Shown here: positions 8,758-18,537 of the stretch, in pieces
Layout of the letters: each line of letters begins with the position of its first letter
How positions within the stretch are numbered: the first letter of the stretch is position 1
From: Hormiphora californensis
Lineage: Eukaryota > Ctenophora > Tentaculata > Cydippida > Pleurobrachiidae
Length of the DNA: 64,000 bases
Assembly (NCBI GenBank): GCA_020137815.1
Contig: CM035355.1
Location: forward strand, 5,318,503-5,382,502
Reading direction: 5' to 3'
The notes under the pieces: generated by a model
What the model was told of the DNA's origin: nothing
The model's input: the letters and a program-made list of their open reading frames with translations, nothing else
Database searches by the model: none
Program-made: the position numbers and the translations under genes

Positions 8758-10773
8758 ATGTCACGTGGCACACCCCCCCCCCCATATCGTGATATCAAAC
8801 AATCGAACAATATTTTCAGGGCGAACGAGACGTACCGCCTACTGTCGCCAAGTGGAGAAACACTACTCATCGGTAAACGGCTACCTTCCGAAGAGAAACA
8901 TACAACATGCCACGGAAAACAGCTTGGAGACGGTTGGGACAAGTTCGAAATAATGTCTGTTTGCGTTACGACGGGGGATTCGTATTTCGAGTACGACCCG
9001 GACATTCATTGTGTAGGTTCTTTCGTGGCTTGGAAGACCTCAAACATCACCCTAAACAACTCACAAAACTCAAATGGATCAAGTAGGAAAGGCCGTTGCT
9101 GTTTAATGAAAAAGTGTATTGAAACATACATCTCAGAACCTGATGAGATTAACGTCAGAACCCATTTCAAAAGCCTATCGTCCCAGGAGAAGGCAAAATA
9201 TGTCTCCAACTCAATCACCCTACAGCTACCCAAGAGAAAAATGAGATCTGGACATTTGAAAAATTGGTCAAGGACTTTTACTATTAACGGGGGCATCGTT
9301 TGTAAAAGAAGATTTATGTCCATCCTGGGGCAGAGGTCCGATAGATTTATTACATCAGCCTTAGAAGTTTCCTACTCCCCGGGCAGGGGAAGGTTTGCAA
9401 AGAAAACAGTGAAACAGGAAAATGTGGACTGGATAAAGGAGTTCATCGAATCACGATTTTCTCCAGGGATATCACACTACCGACGAGCACACGCTCCCCA
9501 TCGGAGGTACGTCGATCCCTCGCTCACCAGAATAGCGATGTACGATATGTATAAAAAGGAGGTGGAGGAAAATCAGACCAATAGGAGGATAGTAAGTGAG
9601 TCGAAATTTAGGTTGATTCTAAAGGAGATGAACATATCATTGGCCAAACTAGGCCATGAAGAATGTGAGATCTGCACGCTCAAAGAAAATCACCTCAAAG
9701 AAGTGGACCATACAGATGTTCAAAATTCTAGCTGTGACCTATGCGAGGGGTTTGACGAACACGAAAGGAATGCGAAGAAGGCGAGGGAACTCTATAGAGC
9801 GGATGTGGAAAGAGCGAAGCAGACCAACCAAGAGGAGCAGCTGTACTATGCGGTGGACCTGCAAAAAGTCACAATGATACCAGACATGACCCAGTACAAA
9901 AGCGCAATATTTTCTCATCGGATCTGCGCATACAACGAATCTTTTTCACCGATTGGTAGAGAGACCAAAAGTCGGCGTAGCGTTGCTATGGTCTGGCATC
10001 AGGCGCTCCAGGGCCGGAACGATGAAGACATCGTTTCATGTTGGATCAAGTTCATGTCTGGCCATCGTGACTGCAAAAACTTAGTGATATGGTGCGATAA
10101 TTGTAATTCACAAAACCGTAATTGGACACTCATAACGGTGTTAACCCAGTTCATTAACGATTGCAAGGAAGAGTTTAGATATGAAACCATCACAATCAAA
10201 TATTTTACTCCGGGGCACACCTTTATGGCCTGTGACTCGTTCCATCATAGGGTGGAGCAGAGTAGGAGGCATTCAGAGGTTTATGATTTTAACGATTATG
10301 TTGAATGTATAGATCGTGTTGGGTTTGTGGTACCAATGATGGAATCTGATTTCCTTGCACATCAGAGCGGATTGTCCCACGCTAAAGAGGTGAAGGACAC
10401 CAGACCTCACTTGGCAACAATCAAAATGCTGCAATTCAGGAGGGACTCATGGGAGTTCTTCTGTAAAGGGTCTTATGAGGCAACAGAATGGGTGACAGTG
10501 CCGTTCTTGAAAAAAAAATTCCCGAAAGATTGCTGGCCTGACCCCAAACCTGTTCGGGGAATTAAACCGTTCAGGAAGAACGAAATTATCAACAAACTTA
10601 TCAACTTGATGCCGCAAAACAGAAGACTATTTTGGCAGAACCTTCCCGTGGTACCCTCTCGGTCTCCCTCTCCAGTAGCTAATAAGAAGGGTAGAGGGAA
10701 GAGGACCGTCTCCCCAGTACCCTCTCGGTCACCCTCTCCAGCCCCCAGGAGAGGAAAGAGGACTGACATGTGA
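8758..10773 (+). CDS. Transposase-derived protein, DUF7869 / RNase H-like family
   Basis: A 671-codon uninterrupted frame. The N-terminal third (residues about 65-240) is basic and Cys-containing. Residues about 240-330 carry HYRRAHAPHRRYVD and a Cys-rich segment (CEIC ... CDLC) typical of a zinc-binding linker. The C-terminal half carries the block pattern of this family: AVDLQKV near residue 365, WHQALQGRNDED near 415, IWCDNCNSQNRNW near 445, and TPGHTFMACDSFHH near 487. The Asp residues in the first and third blocks plus downstream acidic residues are compatible with an RNase H-fold catalytic site (inference). The C-terminus is a duplicated Ser/Pro-rich tail (PSRSPSP twice). The first part (8758-8820) runs through a C-homopolymer and an AATATTTTCAG acceptor at 8819, so the true exon probably starts at 8820 with an upstream exon missing. 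An intact frame of this length suggests recent activity or domestication. A 120-bp piece is duplicated at 5836. Confidence 0.75.
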   Translation: MSRGTPPPPYRDIKQSNNIFRANETYRLLSPSGETLLIGKRLPSEEKHTTCHGKQLGDGWDKFEIMSVCVTTGDSYFEYDPDIHCVGSFVAWKTSNITLNNSQNSNGSSRKGRCCLMKKCIETYISEPDEINVRTHFKSLSSQEKAKYVSNSITLQLPKRKMRSGHLKNWSRTFTINGGIVCKRRFMSILGQRSDRFITSALEVSYSPGRGRFAKKTVKQENVDWIKEFIESRFSPGISHYRRAHAPHRRYVDPSLTRIAMYDMYKKEVEENQTNRRIVSESKFRLILKEMNISLAKLGHEECEICTLKENHLKEVDHTDVQNSSCDLCEGFDEHERNAKKARELYRADVERAKQTNQEEQLYYAVDLQKVTMIPDMTQYKSAIFSHRICAYNESFSPIGRETKSRRSVAMVWHQALQGRNDEDIVSCWIKFMSGHRDCKNLVIWCDNCNSQNRNWTLITVLTQFINDCKEEFRYETITIKYFTPGHTFMACDSFHHRVEQSRRHSEVYDFNDYVECIDRVGFVVPMMESDFLAHQSGLSHAKEVKDTRPHLATIKMLQFRRDSWEFFCKGSYEATEWVTVPFLKKKFPKDCWPDPKPVRGIKPFRKNEIINKLINLMPQNRRLFWQNLPVVPSRSPSPVANKKGRGKRTVSPVPSRSPSPAPRRGKRTDM

Positions 10774-10888
10774 ACTAAATAAAAACTAATTGTGCGGTGG
10801 GGAACTTTAGTCCTGTATTAGGAGTTTTTTGTGCTTTTTATTGACTTCTTAATTTATTTACTTCTTTAAAAAAGGATTATTTTTTGGA

Positions 10889-11008
10889 ATTACTAGGAAA
10901 CAGGCGTAACAGTTCATATCGTATCACATCCGTATCAAAAACTTCAATTGGGCATTATAAACCACCTCGAATCAAAACGAAAAATTATATAACGCCTGTT
11001 TCCTAGCA
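10889..11008. mobile_element. Short element with 15-bp inverted ends
   Basis: CTAGGAAACAGGCGT (about 10892-10906) is mirrored by ACGCCTGTTTCCTAG (about 10993-11007), giving a roughly 116-bp unit without coding potential. It could be a small MITE or the 3' end of the neighbouring transposase element; no matching left end near 8.1-8.8 kb was found. Confidence 0.5.
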
Positions 11009-11039
11009 AAAGTAAAGATAAGAACGTCACCTCCCACAC

Positions 11040-11160
11040 CTCTCCCACAGTAACCCCTGTCACCTTGCCTCCCCTTGTCACCCCTGTCACCTTGCCTCCC
11101 TTTGTCACACTTGTCACCTTGTCTCCCACTGTAACCCCCGTCACCTTGTCTCCCTTTGTC
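11040..11160. repeat. Minisatellite A, left part (TGTCACCTTGCCTCCC units)
   Basis: About five degenerate copies of a roughly 24-27 bp unit (CCCCTGTCACCTTGCCTCCC-like). The same array resumes at 12165 after the other minisatellite. Confidence 0.8.
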
Positions 11161-12160
11161 AGGCAGGATGACCTGGGGAAGGGGAGTGAGTTAGGAGGCA
11201 GGATGACCTAGGGAAGGGGGTGAGTTAGGGGTCAGGATGACCTAGGGAAGGGGGCGAGTTAGGAGGCAGGATGACCTAGGGAAGGGGGTGAGTTAGGAGG
11301 CAGGATGACCTGGGGAAGGGGGTGAGTTAGGAGGCAGGATGACCTGGGGAAGGGGGTGAGTTAGGGGTCAGGATAACCTAGGGAAGGGGGTGAGTTAGGA
11401 GGCAGGATGACCTAGGGAAGGGAGGTGAGTTAGGAGGCAGGATGACCTAGGGAAGGGGGTGAGTTAGGAGGCAGGATAACCTAGGGAAGGGGGTGAGTTA
11501 GGGGTCAGGATAACCTGGGGAAGGGGGTGAGTTAGGAGGCAGGATGACCTGGGGAAGGGGGGTGAGTTAGGAGGCAGGATAACCTAGGGAAGGGAGGTGA
11601 GTTAGGAGGCAGGATGACCTAGGGAAGGGGGTGAGTTAGGGGTCAGGATAACCTAGGGAAGGGGGTGAGTTAGGAGGCAGGATGACCTGGGGAAGGGGGT
11701 GAGTTAGGGGTCAGGATAACCTAAGGAAGTGGGGTGAGTTAGGAGGCAGGATGACCTGGGGAAGGGGGGTGAGTTAGGGGTCAGGATAACCTGGGGAAGG
11801 GGGGTGAGTTACGAGGCAGGATGACCTGGGGAAGGGGGTGAGTTAGGAGGCAGGATGACCTGGGGAAGGGGGTGAGTTAGGAGGCAGGATGACCTGGGGA
11901 AGGGGGGTGAGTTAGGGGTCAGGATAACCTGGGGAAGGGGGTGAGTTAGGAGGCAGGATGACCTGGGGAAGGGGGTGAGTTAGGAGGCAGGATGACCTAG
12001 GGAAGGGGGGTGAGTTAGGGGTCAGGATGACCTAGGGAAGGGGGGTGAGTTAGGAGGCAGGATGACCTGGGGAAGGGGGGTGAGTTAGGAGGCAGGATGA
12101 CCTGGGGAAGGGGGTGAGTTAGGAGGCATGATGACCTGGGGAAGGGGGGTGAGTGAGGGC
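11161..12160. repeat. Minisatellite B, 33-34 bp unit, about 30 copies
   Basis: The unit is GGCAGGATGACCTGGGGAAG followed by GGGGTGAGTTAGGA, with variants GGTCAGGATAACCTAGGG. Copies are highly similar, implying recent expansion or homogenisation. Units are G-rich on the plus strand. Confidence 0.95.
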
Positions 12161-12164
12161 CTGT

Positions 12165-12275
12165 CACCTTATATCCCTTTGTCACCCCTGTCACCTTATC
12201 TCCAATTGTAACCCCTGTCACTTTGCCTCCCATTGTAACCCCTGTCACTTTGCCTCCCACTGTCTCCCATGTCAC
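12165..12275. repeat. Minisatellite A, right part
   Basis: CCTGTCACCTTATATCCCTTTG-type units identical in type to 11040-11160. The B array therefore sits inside the A array. Confidence 0.8.
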
Positions 12276-13690
12276 TGAACTATCACACTCGCGGGAATTT
12301 GAAATGTTTGTAAAAAATTAAAGAATACGGATACAAATCATCCAAATATTAACAAAATATATTGTCATCTAACTGTTCTGTCCTTACATTCCCACACTCC
12401 TAGACAAATACTCCTCTTCGTGAATAACCCGAATGGAGACAATCTCACTCCCGTTCCCTCTCATCGATATTATCTCTCTGTCAGACCCTTTCTCTATCTC
12501 TCAGCAACCGACCGGACCAAATAAACAACCAATCCGAGCTCATTATTCAGGTCACGTGACTGGTTATCAGCCAATCGATTGTTAAAACATGTAATGAACT
12601 GGCCTGTGTGTCTGTCTGTGTGTCTGTCTGTGATCTGTTTGTATGTCTGTGATCTGTTTGTATGTCTGTCATATTTTATGAACACGGACCTGTGTAGAGG
12701 TCGGAAGAAAATTCTTGAATCTCCAATCTCCATGTTTCACTCTGATATTACAAGCCGAACTCAACCAATTTCAAAGTATGACTCGTACCGGAACAGATTA
12801 ATCTTCCAGATTTTATCTGCAGGTTCGTCTTAGTTTGAGAGTTGCCATAGCGTTTTTCTGTTTTCGCTCAATTTATCAGCACCATGATTTTAACATTCCG
12901 CCCGAAGGGCGGGCGGCCCATCTCTTTATGCTGCTGCAGGCTGCTGCAGGCTGCTGCAGTTGTAATTTGTGCGTCTGTTTGTCTGTGCGTCTGTTTGTCT
13001 GCAGCTGCTGCTCTGGAGTTACTTTCAAGACTAGCAAGAATTCTAACACATTTTATACTTCACTGCGTGTTAAATGAAAATTAACTTCGTTTGTGATTTT
13101 ATCCAAAATATTGAAGTAAGATTGCGATTTTGAAGCACATGTACACTTTTGTTCGATTAAGTTACTTTTAGGCATTTTGAATACAGTTCTGAAGAAGTAT
13201 TTTTAGGAATGAAGTAATTACTGAAGTATATGCAAGTGAAGTACTTTTTAGGTGCTTTTGTTGCTATTATGATGAAGTATTTTTTTGAGTGAAGTAATTA
13301 CTGAAGTATCTACCACGAAAAATTATGCTTCAGTCGATATCAGTCTAGCAACGGAAGTATTTTCAAAACTGTAATATAAGTGAAGTAACCAACAGAGTAA
13401 GGCATCAATTTTGATGCCTGACATCAATTTGAGACAAATTTGATGATAGCTGATAATTGGAAGTCCTGCAGAATTCCTTCAGGATTCTTGTGGTATAAGT
13501 CATAAATCGTTTGACGTACTATTTGGGCTTCTATGACAATTTTAGTTCCGAAAAACCCTCTAAAAAACTTTAAAGTCGATTTTCTCGAAACTTAAAAAAT
13601 GCAAATACTTCATTCTAAAAAAAAGGGGCAGTATTATCGATAGAGTGGAAAGATCGAATCCCGGATACTCATTTTTTAGCATGGCGGCAT
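12276..13690. repeat. Non-genic; TGTCTG-type microsatellites, otherwise unremarkable
   Basis: 12601-12670 holds (TGTCTG/TGTTTG)n-like repeats and 12930-13010 holds CTGCTGCAGG and GTCTGTTT repeats. The remaining AT-rich sequence has several 'gaagtattt' and 'gaagtaattactgaagta' repeats (13150-13400). No supported exon was seen. Confidence 0.6.
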
Positions 13691-14029
13691 GTTTTGACAC
13701 TTATCGAGATCAGTAAGCACAGGTCTTCCAACAGACCTGTTAGACTTTCCCTGATAAAGTAATAATGAATATACTATTGTTATCTTTCAAAAAGGGTAAT
13801 AATAATCAGTAAATAAAGTTGATTGCTTTGTAACTTGCAGTATTAATTTATTCCTATTATTTTATCATCTTTTAGGTGAGTGGTGGAATATACGAGCACA
13901 GTACTGAGGCAGAGAAATATCGTATTATAGCTTCATATGGTTTTGAAAGAGTAAACGGGACATTTGGTGTGATTAGCATGTAAGACCTCAACGGCCACCG
14001 AAACAGAGAAACCCGAGAGGGATAATAGC

Positions 14030-14309
14030 CGATTTCTCGGATGTTGAGCAACCATAGATTATAAAATGATGAATACAATAATAAATACGAAGGAACCCTT
14101 CGGAAGGGTCAGAGGTATGTATTTCTCTTTACATTCCTAAGAGTCATCAAATTATTTTTCTAGGTCTCAACAAAGATGATGGGATAATGGATACAAAGTG
14201 TAGACTGTGTGAAGTGGTGTTTCCCAACATAATCAGCAGGCAGACACATCAAAATGGAGCGAGACACATGAAGGCGGTGTTGGTCAACCACAAAATTATT
14301 CCCAGCCAG
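14030..14309 (+). CDS. Two-exon small C2H2 zinc-finger gene (3' end uncertain)
   Basis: Exon 1 is 14069-14114 (15 codons plus one base) and ends at AGAG/GTATGT. Exon 2 is 14164-14309, after TTTTTCTAG and ending CAG/GTATTCC. The phases agree (1 then 0), giving 64 residues before the next junction. The protein has a Cys28-x2-Cys31-x12-His44-x5-His50 finger, like the exon at 2395. The next acceptors (14407, or 14624 in a downstream duplicate) lead quickly to stops, so the product is probably about 65-75 residues. The 5' block (GATTTCTCGGATGTTGAGCA to the ATG) is shared with copies at 14740 and 16468, which suggests a conserved promoter or leader. Function unknown; nucleic-acid binding is inferred. 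Confidence 0.55.
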
Positions 14310-14627
14310 GTATTCCAACAACCCTAGCTGTTATTAGTTAAATTAGTTATTAGTATCTTAGACTATAGTTTGTTCTGCAAAACTCTAACACTGTATTCTC
14401 TTCCTAGATCTAATACTGAGACTCAGAGAAATCCTTTGGAACATTTTGGTTCATATCTTGTCAATGACACTTACTGACTGCTACATAGTCAGCTATACTA
14501 TTGCTTTTATTATTAGATATTTTTTGTAAAAACTAGGTTTTGCCTTCTCATTCTACCCCCACACCCCTGCCCCTTTAAATCCCACATAATAGTAATACTC
14601 AACTAACCAACTTTAATATCTAGCAAG

Positions 14628-14717
14628 ATGTCTGTTATCGGACTAGAGGGAATTAGCCACCATGGTTTTAGACCTACAGAAGTTACGTTTATAGATCTCT
14701 CAGAAGACAAGTTAGAG
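14628..14717 (+). CDS. Exon-like 30-codon cassette with RPTEVTFIDLSED
   Basis: ATG 14628 follows an acceptor-like ATATCTAG, and the frame runs 30 codons to a donor GAG/GTATGC. The block ArgProThrGluValThrPheIleAspLeuSerGluAsp recurs at 16427-16470 behind a TTTTTTTAG acceptor. Unknown protein; the conservation at protein level across the two copies suggests it was or is coding. Confidence 0.4.
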
Positions 14718-14737
14718 GTATGCCCATCCGATAGCCG

Positions 14738-15255
14738 ATTTCTCGGATGTTGAGCAACCCTAGATTATAAAATAATGAATACAATAATAAATAAGAAGGA
14801 ACCCTTCGGAAGGGTCAGAGGTATGTATTTCTCCAGAACTGAATAGAAAATGCAGTAGCAACACCATGTGGACAAATCTTTCATGGCATTGAACGCGGTT
14901 AGAAGAAGATTATTACTGGGATCGATGAGAAAGTGTTTCCCATGCGGGATTTGTTCGGATTTCTTACTGGTATGATATCCAGAACTACCGGTGACTAAGC
15001 CACAAAGAATTATCCGCACCAATGTTAATTCCGGATCTACAAGTAAATAGGGAAGGCCGTCTGCAGCTGAGGGCACAATTCGAAACGCGAGGACCTCCTC
15101 CCGGAACGGGCATAGTCGAGGTCTTTTTGTATGAAGAATGCAATACTAGTAACTAAAATAGCTAGTGCATTCGACCATTGTTTTAATAAGGAGAAGTATC
15201 GTATCATATCCATTATCCTCACATATATGTGTACACGGAACATTAATTTTATCAT
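14738..15255 (+). repeat. Duplicated gene unit, copy B
   Basis: Contains the shared leader, first exon 14775-14820 (MetAsnThrIleIleAsn..., AGAG/GTATGT), then exon-like pieces near 14884 (MALNAVRRRLLLG, CysPheProCysGlyIleCys) and 15046-15165 (ArgAlaGlnPheGluThrArgGly ... ValGluValPheLeuTyrGluGluCysAsn). Copy C at 16466-17105 is about 90 percent similar by eye. The CxxCxxC segment could bind metal, but no family is recognised. Confidence 0.65.
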
Positions 15256-15313
15256 TAGTAGTCATTAGGGAATTAGGTGTGTTACAGGGGGGTGTTTATG
15301 GTTTTCATAAAGG

Positions 15314-15643
15314 ATGACTGGAATTGATGTCACCGTTCACCTCACTTATAGCTGTGGATCCTGCGTGGAACTACTAACAAAGGAAAAATTACCGTTTAGT
15401 ACAGTAGTAAGCAGTAGTTTTTCCTCTGTTAGTTCATTTGAAATCTTCAGATACCTGGCCGAGTTGGCGGATAAATACAGCATCAAAGATCGCCGAGGGA
15501 GGGATCGCCGAGATTGGAAAAAGGTGGCCAGCGCCTTTAACGGTATCTTCAGAACAGATCACTCCCCTGAGGTTATCCGGAATCGCTGGAGGTTATACTT
15601 AGGCGACAAGAAAGTAAGTTTGTGTAGGTCCACTGGACATTAG
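15314..15643 (+). CDS. SANT/Myb-like DNA-binding exon
   Basis: A 109-codon frame. Residues about 45-105 resemble a SANT/Myb or trihelix helix-turn-helix: LeuAlaGluLeuAlaAspLysTyrSer, then ArgAspArgArgAspTrpLysLysValAlaSerAlaPheAsn and ValIleArgAsnArgTrpArgLeuTyrLeu with spaced Trp residues. The N-terminal part (MetThrGlyIleAspValThrValHisLeuThr) recurs at 18538, 18945 and 19333. A fragment of the Trp-containing core recurs at 19652-19722. A donor (AAGAAA/GTAAGT, 15614) ends the exon. Such domains occur in transcription factors and in Harbinger-type transposon accessory proteins; which applies is not clear. Confidence 0.5.
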   Translation: MTGIDVTVHLTYSCGSCVELLTKEKLPFSTVVSSSFSSVSSFEIFRYLAELADKYSIKDRRGRDRRDWKKVASAFNGIFRTDHSPEVIRNRWRLYLGDKKVSLCRSTGH

Positions 15644-15817
15644 TTAATGCAATAGTTGTAGAGTGGGAAATCGGCATGCTCTACAGGTATCCCAGCTAAG
15701 CATAAGTGGTTGTGGGTGATTACACTTCCACAAGAGGAGATATCGAGAGAATGTAGTTTGTTTGTGTGTGTTGAGGAATATGTTGTCATGTTGTATATTT
15801 GAGCACGTACAGATTCT

Positions 15818-16282
15818 GTGAGAGAACAGAGAAGAGGGACAAGAGGAGGGTTTACTGAGAGATTGGCGAGAGAGGAGGCCGAACGGCAGCGGCGGGAGGC
15901 AGAAGAGAGAGAGAGAGAAGCAGAGAGAGAGAGGCTTAGGGCACTGTCCGCCCTCCGAGCCCGGGAGGCAAAGGAAGAGATGAGGCGAGAGGAAGAGAGA
16001 AAAGAGAGGTTGAGGGCTCACGGTATCTCTAACTCGGGGAATACGAGCTACTTGGGTTATGCCCGTACCCTGAGTGCCAAAAGATTCACGAGGGAGACGT
16101 GGGAGGTAGTGGTAGGGGCGGCTAAGGGCCGTGATGAGGACGCTCTCATAGAGGTGGTGATGCGTCACCTTAGACTGGTGGACCCACTCCAACAGGAGTA
16201 CACTGATTGCCACCGTTGTGGGAAATTGGGGCATCAGGCCGCACGGTGCGGGAGGGGCTTCGACATAAGAGGACGCCGATAG
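15818..16282 (+). CDS. Coiled-coil protein with CCHC zinc knuckle
   Basis: A 154-codon frame. Residues about 10-70 are Glu/Arg-rich and predicted coiled coil. Residues about 75-125 form a helical segment with a Trp (ThrArgGluThrTrpGluValVal). Near residue 133 there is a clean zinc knuckle, CHRCGKLGHQAARC, followed by a basic C-terminus. Coiled coil plus CCHC is seen in Gag-like and host RNA-binding proteins. It follows the SANT-like exon in the same direction after a donor at 15614 and could be a later exon of the same gene. The frame opens without a strong start, so a splice acceptor (TATTTGAG or ACAG around 15800-15830) may supply the true beginning. Confidence 0.5.
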   Translation: MREQRRGTRGGFTERLAREEAERQRREAEEREREAERERLRALSALRAREAKEEMRREEERKERLRAHGISNSGNTSYLGYARTLSAKRFTRETWEVVVGAAKGRDEDALIEVVMRHLRLVDPLQQEYTDCHRCGKLGHQAARCGRGFDIRGRR

Positions 16283-16465
16283 ATTGGGGGGTCATCGAGG
16301 TCATCGGAGGGGTGCAACTGCCGCACCGGAGACCGGATACCATGAAGGGCCTCTAACTTGTACTGACTTGTTATTAGTAACTCTGAGTCCTGCGGATTGT
16401 TTATGCGGGAACAATAATTATTTTTTTAGACCAACAGAAGTAACGTTCATCGATCTCTCAGAAGA

Positions 16466-17105
16466 CAGCCGATTTCTCGGATGTTGAGCAACCATAGATT
16501 ATAAAATAATGAATACAATAATAAATACGATGGAACCCTTCGGGAGGGTCAGAGGTATGTATTTCCAGAACGGAATACAATAGAAAATGCAGTAGCAACA
16601 CCATGTGGACAATGGACATACAGTCGGACCCCGATTTAACGGCATCCTCGGGGGAAAGGGTTTTGTCCGTTAAATCGGGGTGCCGCTAAATCGGGGGCCG
16701 TTAAATCGGGGTCCGACTGTATATCTTTTATGGCATTGAACGTGGGTAGAAGAAGATTATTACTGGGATCGATGAGAAAGTGTTTCCCATACGGGATTTG
16801 TTCGGATTTCTTACTGGTATGATATCCAGAACTACCGGTGGCTGAGCCACAAAGAATTATCCGCACCAATGTTAATTCCGGATCTACAAGTAAATAGGGA
16901 AGGCCGTCTGCAGTTGAGGGCACAATTCGAAACGCGAGGACCTCTTCCCGGGAGTTGGAATAATTTAGCAGCTGAAACGGGCATAGTCGAGGTCTTTTTG
17001 TATGAAGAATGCAATACTAGTAACTAAAATAGCTAGTTCATTCGACCATTGTTTTAATAAGGAGAAGTATCGTATCATATCCATTATCCTCACATATATA
17101 TGTGT
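16466..17105 (+). repeat. Duplicated gene unit, copy C, with a MITE inside
   Basis: Parallels copy B: leader, first exon 16509-16554 (MetAsnThrIleIleAsnThrMetGluPro, AGAG/GTATGT), and the same downstream pieces. Differences are the 99-bp element at 16621 and a 24-bp segment GGAGTTGGAATAATTTAGCA near 16951 that copy B lacks. Confidence 0.7.
16621..16719. mobile_element. pogo/Tigger-like mini-element, 99 bp, TA target
   Basis: CAGTCGGACCCCGATTTAAC at left is mirrored by TTAAATCGGGGTCCGACTG at right, and TA flanks both ends (16619-16620, 16720-16721). Copy B at about 14885 lacks it, giving an approximate empty site. TIRs starting CAGT with TA duplication fit the Tc1/mariner-pogo group. No coding sequence. 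Confidence 0.85.
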
Positions 17106-17112
17106 ATTTTTA

Positions 17113-17533
17113 GTCCAAAAACCAATTAAATAAATTAGTTTGGATGCCCGGGCCCATTTGGTGTCACGGGGGTAAAACCTTTAGGCTACTGTCATAAATA
17201 ATGGCATATCTCGTTTATTTTTCAATAAACATCTCTCGTTTTTCTTTTCTCTTTCTCTCCCTCCCTCTATCTCTTTCTCCCTCTTTCTCCCTCTTTCTCC
17301 CACTCTCCACGGTCCACCTCCATATCTTCCTCTTTCTCTTTTTTTCTCTTTTTTATTTATATTTCTCTTACTATCTCTCCGTCTTTCTCGATATATCTCA
17401 CTCTTTATATCACAACTTGTTTTCCGTTATCTCTCTCGATATCCATCATTTATGACAGTAGCCTAAAGGTTTTACCCCCGTGACACCAAATGGGCCCGGG
17501 CATCCAAACTAATTTATTTAATTGGTTTTTGGA
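17113..17533. mobile_element. Foldback element with about 90-bp inverted arms
   Basis: TAGTCCAAAAACCAATTAAA through ...GGCTACTGTCATAAAT (17111-17203) is mirrored from ATTTATGACAGTAGCC to GGTTTTTGGACTA (17449-17535). TA borders both ends, consistent with a TA target. The loop is a CT-rich tract (TCTTTCTCCCTC) without coding evidence. Confidence 0.85.
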
Positions 17534-17604
17534 CTAAATTTCTGATCTTTTTGGTGTAAAAAAGAGACTGCTTTTTTCCTGATTTTATTTTGGGATCTGA
17601 ATGC

Positions 17605-17895
17605 TACATAAATATGCAAATAACGGCTAAACGGTGCGAGATACGAATTTTTGTCCGGGGGACGACCCCCCATAAATCGACTATTTTAAGTCGGCATATA
17701 CCCAAGAAAACGTTCTAGGGTCAGCCGAAGTGGAAATTTTAAAGAATATGCATAAATTTGAGCATAAATATGCAAATAACGGCTAAACGGTGCGAGATAC
17801 GAATTTTTCTCTAGGGGACGACCCCCCATAAATCGATTATTTTGAGTCGGAATATACCCAAGAAAACGTTCTAGGGTCAGCCGAAGTGGAGATAT
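17605..17895. repeat. Two tandem copies of a 157-bp unit
   Basis: ATAAATATGCAAATAACGGC at 17609 and 17766 starts two near-identical units that include GGGGGACGACCCCCCATAAA (a small hairpin) and AGAAAACGTTCTAGGGTCAG. Non-coding. Confidence 0.8.
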
Positions 17896-18276
17896 AATGC
17901 AATTAAGTTATTAAAATGAATAATTAATGAATAATTAATGAATAATTAATGAACGATGGCGATTTCGAAGTTTTCACATAGCCTATACCACGCCAAATAA
18001 TGCAAGGAACCAATGTTCCAAACGGCAAGTCTCTACTATTTGTGGTTTAGGAGAACACTCAAAGTCCTCCCCCTCCCCCTCCCCTCCCATCCCTTACATT
18101 TTTGCATTTTGGGACCCCTCTGGCAAATTTTTACCTTCCATCCGATCATTCTGAAATTTTGTATGCCTCTTCTCCTATATGAGGGCCCTCAGAGTACAAA
18201 ATTTCATCCCTCTACTTCATCTGGAACATGCATTTTTAAAGCATCAAAAACCCCGAAATTTGCAATGGTATATAGT

Positions 18277-18455
18277 AGCACTGGCAGGTTAACGCGCTTG
18301 TGTGTAGAAGTGTTGCGTGTGCTCTCTCTTTTATTTTTTGAGAATTGAGTTAGAGGGTATTTCTAAGGTGGGGGCTCTGCCCCCACACCCCCGTTTAAGG
18401 TGGGGGCTGCGCCCCCACACCCCCCTTTTGGGCCCGGGGCACTTGCCAGTGCTAT
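18277..18455. mobile_element. Short inverted-ended element with GGGGGC hairpins
   Basis: AGCACTGGCA near 18277 is mirrored by TGCCAGTGCT near 18444. Two tandem hairpins of the type GGTGGGGGCTGCGCCCCCAC lie at 18369-18425. Probably a small MITE; the ends are short, so this is tentative. Confidence 0.4.
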
Positions 18456-18537
18456 GACACGGAACATTAATTTTATTATAAGTAGTCATTGGAGAATTAG
18501 GTGTGTTAGAAGGGGGTATTCATGGTTCTCATAAAAG

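Noticed and set aside
10473-10769. Minus-strand 98-codon frame opposite the transposase C-terminus
   Set aside because: A shadow of the repeated Ser/Pro-rich tail on the sense strand.
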